Below are positions 60,745-64,000 of a stretch of 64,000 bases of DNA, one piece after another. The notes beneath the pieces were generated by a model. That model worked only from the letters and a program-made list of their open reading frames with translations, was not told where the DNA came from and ran no database searches. Made by a program: the position numbers and the translations under genes. Source of the stretch: Bacteroidota bacterium (GTDB lineage: Bacteria > Bacteroidota > Bacteroidia > Cytophagales > Spirosomataceae); assembly GCA_020161355.1 (NCBI GenBank), contig JAIUOF010000006.1:186001-250000 (forward strand), in the 5' to 3' direction. How positions within the stretch are numbered: position 1 is the first letter of the stretch; each line of letters begins with the position of its first letter.

Positions 60745-62085
60745 ATGAAAAAACTTTACGTTTTGGCATCCCTCGTATTGGGTTTAATTTTCAATACCGA
60801 TGCTCAACAAACTGCAAATGAACACTTTGAAGCCGGAGTTGCCAAAAGCAAATCAAATGACTTTATAGGAGCCCTTTCTTCTTTTAGTATTGCCATATCC
60901 ATGAACCCCGACAACCCTCAAAGTTATTTTAACAGGGGATTGGCCAAACAGGCTCTCAAGGATAATCGTGGGGCAATTCTTGATTTTGACAAAGCCATAG
61001 ATCTGAGTCCCCGTGATGCCATGGCCTACCTGTATCGTGGACTGAGTAAAAGTTATCAGGACGACAACCGTGCCGCTTTGCAAGACTTCAACAGAGCCAT
61101 CGAAATTTCTCCTGACGACGCATATGCTTACCTGCAAAGAGGTACCATCAGAGCTAAACTTAATGACCTCAACAAGGCGATTCAGGATTTTACAAAAGTA
61201 ATTGAACTCAATCCCGGCGATAAAGAAAAATATCAGGCATTTTATTCCCGTGGTCTTTGTAAATCCAAACTCGAAGATTTCAATGGCAGTATCGCAGATT
61301 ATTCCAAATCAATTGATATCAATCCCAAAAGAGCGAAAACATTCTCTGAAAGAGGCAAAAACCGTATCAAAGTAAATGACTTTGCTGATGCCATAGTTGA
61401 CTTTGATGAGGCACTAAAGCTAGATTCTCAGGATGCAGAAGCATACTATTTCAGGGCGTTTGCCAAAAGTAAAATAGAAGATTACAATGGTGCCAAATTT
61501 GATTATGACAAATGTCTGGCTCTGGACGCCGGATACATGGCGGCTTACTATGGAAGAGGTTTTTCATTAAGCAAACTCAACAATCAAAAAGCTGCAATTT
61601 CGGATTTGAACAAAGTGCTGGATCAAAAAGAGGAATCCAAAATGACCAAAGAGAGTTATTCTTCCACATTCACCAAGGGTACTTTGGATAATCTGAGAAA
61701 CGCTGTAGACGAAAAAATAAAAATTTCGGATTTCACCAACGAAAAATCAGAGGTATATTACACCCGTGGAGTGGCCAATTATAAGGCAGGAAATATGAAA
61801 GATGCCATTATCGACCTCAATAAATCTATCGAAGTAAATCCAACCTATGCTGAGGCACATTTTATAAGAGGAATGGTCAGGTCAAATCTTGGCTTACAGA
61901 AGGAAGCATTGCTTGATATTAACAATGCCATCAAAATCAATGCAAAATATTCTGCTGCGTATTATGTGAGTGGACTCATTAAAAATGCCATTGGTGATAA
62001 CAATGGCGGTTGTTTTGATTTGAGTAAAGCAGGAGAGTTAGGCTATGCCCCTGCCTACAATGTTATTAAAGATTATTGCAATTAA
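60745..62085 (+). CDS. Secreted TPR-repeat protein
   Basis: The 446-residue protein has a signal peptide (MKKLYVLASLVLGLIFNTDA) and about eleven tetratricopeptide repeats across nearly the whole length, with regular units such as YFNRGLAKQALKDNRGAILDF and KAIDLSPRDA. The repeats are close in sequence, which suggests recent expansion or strong structural constraint. TPR domains bind proteins; this one probably acts in the periplasm with an unknown partner. ATG 60745 is preferred to the frame start at 60685 because it begins the signal peptide. A strong terminator follows. Confidence 0.88.
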   Translation: MKKLYVLASLVLGLIFNTDAQQTANEHFEAGVAKSKSNDFIGALSSFSIAISMNPDNPQSYFNRGLAKQALKDNRGAILDFDKAIDLSPRDAMAYLYRGLSKSYQDDNRAALQDFNRAIEISPDDAYAYLQRGTIRAKLNDLNKAIQDFTKVIELNPGDKEKYQAFYSRGLCKSKLEDFNGSIADYSKSIDINPKRAKTFSERGKNRIKVNDFADAIVDFDEALKLDSQDAEAYYFRAFAKSKIEDYNGAKFDYDKCLALDAGYMAAYYGRGFSLSKLNNQKAAISDLNKVLDQKEESKMTKESYSSTFTKGTLDNLRNAVDEKIKISDFTNEKSEVYYTRGVANYKAGNMKDAIIDLNKSIEVNPTYAEAHFIRGMVRSNLGLQKEALLDINNAIKINAKYSAAYYVSGLIKNAIGDNNGGCFDLSKAGELGYAPAYNVIKDYCN

Positions 62086-62099
62086 TTTTTGTTAAAAAA

Positions 62100-62133
62100 A
62101 AAACGCCCTGGCTCATTTGATTCAGGGCGTTTT
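62100..62133. terminator. Bidirectional terminator between the TPR and AMP nucleosidase genes
   Basis: Stem AAAACGCCCTG / CAGGGCGTTTT (11 bp) with a 12-nt loop carries long A and T runs on both sides, between convergent genes. Confidence 0.92.
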
Positions 62134-62147
62134 TTTTTGCTATCTGA

Positions 62148-62930
62148 TCATTTCTGATCTTCCCATCTCAGGTGCTTAACCGATTCGCCCGAATTTGCCA
62201 ATTCATTCAAAGCGTCAATTCCGATCTGGATGTGTTTTTCTACAAAATTCGCGGTAACTTTCTTATCGCTTTCCTCCGTCTTAACACCATCCGGCTCCAT
62301 GGGATTGTCTGAAACCAATAAAAGTGCACCATGAGGGATAGAGTTTACAAAGCCTACTGTAAAAATGGTGGCAGTTTCCATATCAATGGCAAGAGCCCTT
62401 ATTTCTCTCAGATAGTCTTTAAATTTCTCATCATGTTCCCATACCCTTCTGTTGGTGGTATAAACAGTACCTGTCCAGTAATCCATCTCATTTTTTACGA
62501 TCATTGCCGATACTGAGCGTTGTAAACGGAATGAAGGCAGAGCAGGTATTTCAGGTCTGGCATAATCATCACTTGTACCGTCGCCTCTAATGGCAGCTAT
62601 GGGAAGAATAAAATCGCCCAATTCAGTAATTTTTTTCAAACCTCCACATTTTCCCAAAAACAAAACCGCTTTAGGTTGTATCGCAGTAAGGAGATCCATG
62701 ATAGTAGCAGCCATGGCACTTCCCATCCCAAAATTTATGATTGTAATATTTCCGGCAGACGCGGTTTGCATGGCACTTCCGGTACCTTTTACTTCTACGC
62801 CATATTTTTCGGCGAATAATTTTACGTAATTTGAAAAATTGGTTAAAAGTATGTATGGTTTAAATTCGTCCAATGGTGTACCGGTATATCGGGGTAACCA
62901 ATTCTTTACTATTTCATCTTTAGTTTGCAT
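62148..62930 (-). CDS. amn: AMP nucleosidase
   Basis: The 260-residue protein is a nucleoside phosphorylase-fold enzyme in the short bacterial AMP nucleosidase group. Recognisable segments are LLTNFSNYVKLFAEKYG, FGMGSAMAATIMDLL, the phosphate-site-like FLGKCGGLKKITELGDF and the late AIDMETATIFTVGF, where the Glu contacts the ribose. It cleaves AMP to adenine and ribose 5-phosphate in purine turnover. It is 14 bp from the terminator on one side and divergent from the HsdR-N-like gene on the other. Confidence 0.9.
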   Translation of the reverse strand: MQTKDEIVKNWLPRYTGTPLDEFKPYILLTNFSNYVKLFAEKYGVEVKGTGSAMQTASAGNITIINFGMGSAMAATIMDLLTAIQPKAVLFLGKCGGLKKITELGDFILPIAAIRGDGTSDDYARPEIPALPSFRLQRSVSAMIVKNEMDYWTGTVYTTNRRVWEHDEKFKDYLREIRALAIDMETATIFTVGFVNSIPHGALLLVSDNPMEPDGVKTEESDKKVTANFVEKHIQIGIDALNELANSGESVKHLRWEDQK

Positions 62931-62991
62931 ATATAATTAGTTTATTTAAAATTTGAAGGATAAAACTCAATCTGAGACAAAAAGATTCCCG

Positions 62992-63429
62992 ATGAAGCAA
63001 ATAAATAATAATGGTCGCAAATATAAGGAGATTGATGGTAAGGTGGCCATTTTTGATTATTTAAGAAAAAAATATGTGATTTTGACCCCCGAAGAAGAAG
63101 TAAGACAAGGAATTGTGGATTATTTGATTTTTAAAAAAAACTATCCCAGAACATTAATCAAGCTGGAAACCGGTCTTAATTATAATTCTCTGAATATGAG
63201 ATCAGATATCCTGGTATATGATAATCAGGCCAATCCTTTTTTGTTGGTTGAATGTAAGGCTAAAGACGTCAAAATAGATCAAAAAGTGATAGAGCAAGCC
63301 ACCAGATACAATCTAACTTTAAATGCAAGATATGTTTGTATCACCAACGGGGTGAGCACATTTTGTTTTGAAAAAAATGAAACCAGCTATCTGCAATTAA
63401 ATTCATTCCCTGATTTCACAGCTCGTTGA
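62992..63429 (+). CDS. HsdR_N_2 domain protein (type I restriction enzyme R N-terminal-like)
   Basis: The 145-residue protein contains a PD-(D/E)xK nuclease-like domain: EEEVRQGIVDYLIFKKNYP, then MRSDILVYD with an acidic residue and LLVECKAKDVKI with the ECK motif, and a final QATRYNLTLNARYVCITNG. This is the N-terminal domain seen in HsdR subunits, but there is no helicase part. It may be a stand-alone nuclease or DNA-binding relative of unknown function. ATG 62992 is preferred to TTG 62953. Its 3' end overlaps the convergent regulator by 14 bp. Confidence 0.85.
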   Translation: MKQINNNGRKYKEIDGKVAIFDYLRKKYVILTPEEEVRQGIVDYLIFKKNYPRTLIKLETGLNYNSLNMRSDILVYDNQANPFLLVECKAKDVKIDQKVIEQATRYNLTLNARYVCITNGVSTFCFEKNETSYLQLNSFPDFTAR

Positions 63430-64000
63430 GCCATTGCAAAAATTCTGCTTTCCTTCTGCGGGAAACAGGTATTTCTACATCAAAATCCGTAAGAATACTC
63501 CCACCTTCGCCTTTGGTATATTTTTTTATATACACTCTGTTTACTAAAAAAGAATGATGAACCCTGAAAAAGCCATAACTGACCAGTAATTCTTCAAAAT
63601 CTTTGATACTTTTGGTGACTACCTTTTTTGTTCCATCTCTTAAAAACACATGGGTATAGTCTTCATCCGCTTCACAATGCACAATCGACTCAATGGACAC
63701 CAAATCTAGTCCCGTCAATGAAGGCAGTGGAATTTTGTTATTCGTATTCTTTGATAATTTCAGATTTTCTAACAATACTTTCAGGTTTTCGGAACCGGAC
63801 TTCTCTTCAATTTTTTTATTTGCCCTTCCTATCGCCTCCTTAAGTTCAGTGATATTAATGGGCTTCAACAGGTAATCCAGTGCACTAAATTTAATGGCCG
63901 TAATTGCATACTGATCAAATCCTGTGGTAAAAATTACCTGAAAGTTAATCTTTTCAAATTTTTCCAACAAGTCAAACCCTGAGCCAAAAGGCATCTCAAT
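63416..64000 (-). CDS. LytTR-family response regulator, cut by right window edge
   Basis: About 194 residues are visible and the frame is open to the window end, so the N-terminus is missing. The visible part of the receiver domain includes MPFGSGFDLLEKF and the conserved Lys in DYLLKPINITEL; the phospho-acceptor Asp lies in or beyond the missing part. A LytTR DNA-binding domain follows, with IVHCEADEDYTHVFLRDG and HHSFLVNRVYIKKYTKGEGG. Such regulators often pair with a membrane histidine kinase, which would lie to the right of the window. Its end overlaps the HsdR-N-like gene by 14 bp. Confidence 0.93.
   Translation of the reverse strand: MEMPFGSGFDLLEKFEKINFQVIFTTGFDQYAITAIKFSALDYLLKPINITELKEAIGRANKKIEEKSGSENLKVLLENLKLSKNTNNKIPLPSLTGLDLVSIESIVHCEADEDYTHVFLRDGTKKVVTKSIKDFEELLVSYGFFRVHHSFLVNRVYIKKYTKGEGGSILTDFDVEIPVSRRRKAEFLQWLNEL

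Overview
The window comes from a low-GC member of the Bacteroidota, most likely Cytophagales. Supporting evidence includes promoter-like TAnnTTTG boxes, a C25 peptidase ending in a type IX secretion (T9SS) sorting domain, a Wzi-family outer-membrane barrel, a FecA-like TonB receptor, a three-part proton-translocating transhydrogenase, menaquinone genes (menE, menA) and many convergent gene pairs with little or no spacer. It looks like ordinary chromosome. I see no rRNA, prophage, insertion sequence or CRISPR array.

Layout. 1-9.6 kb: an RNase H fragment, trmN6, a GT2 glycosyltransferase, a spacer with a 33-bp hairpin repeat, lepA, the pyruvate dehydrogenase E2, hslV, an XRE regulator, then on the minus strand a Rieske lipoprotein, menE and an unknown gene. 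9.9-17.7 kb: plus-strand run of DUF2452, EVE, two secreted paralogues, a TPR lipoprotein, thrS and infC. 17.8-21.6 kb: minus-strand HigBA-type toxin-antitoxin pair, GH10 xylanase and two aldo/keto reductases. 21.7-28.9 kb: rarA, TonB receptor, a small unknown protein, Wzi-family barrel, DUF819 permease. 28.9-29.3 kb: an apparently independent noncoding RNA with tRNA-like ends. 29.4-34.8 kb: Lrp regulator, DUF1460 amidase-like protein, S8 protease, Xaa-Pro aminopeptidase, xerD and a decayed VapBC-type module. 34.9-45.5 kb: feoAB, TatD, EamA transporter, pntAA-pntAB-pntB, YugP protease, CvpA, YqeY, pdxJ and a Usp-like protein. 45.6-58 kb: a two-component system, a frameshifted secreted gene, a hairpin repeat, tspO, a small secreted protein, a UvrD/PcrA helicase, an asparagine-synthetase homologue lacking its nucleophile, a lipoprotein and the C25 peptidase. 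58-64 kb: fatty-acid desaturase, glutathione peroxidase, menA, TPR protein, AMP nucleosidase, an HsdR-N-like protein and a LytTR regulator cut by the right edge.

Functional threads: menaquinone synthesis (menE, menA), iron uptake (feoAB, FecA-like receptor), NADPH balance (pnt), membrane and peroxide chemistry (desaturase, peroxidase, tspO), translation (lepA, thrS, infC, trmN6) and secretion-linked proteolysis (C25, S8).

The most unusual feature is the minus-strand RNA at about 29055-29223. It has a perfect 7-bp acceptor-like stem, D-like, anticodon-like and T-like arms, and roughly 100 nt inserted before the T arm. It has its own promoter-like sequence and intrinsic terminator. I cannot assign it to a family with confidence.
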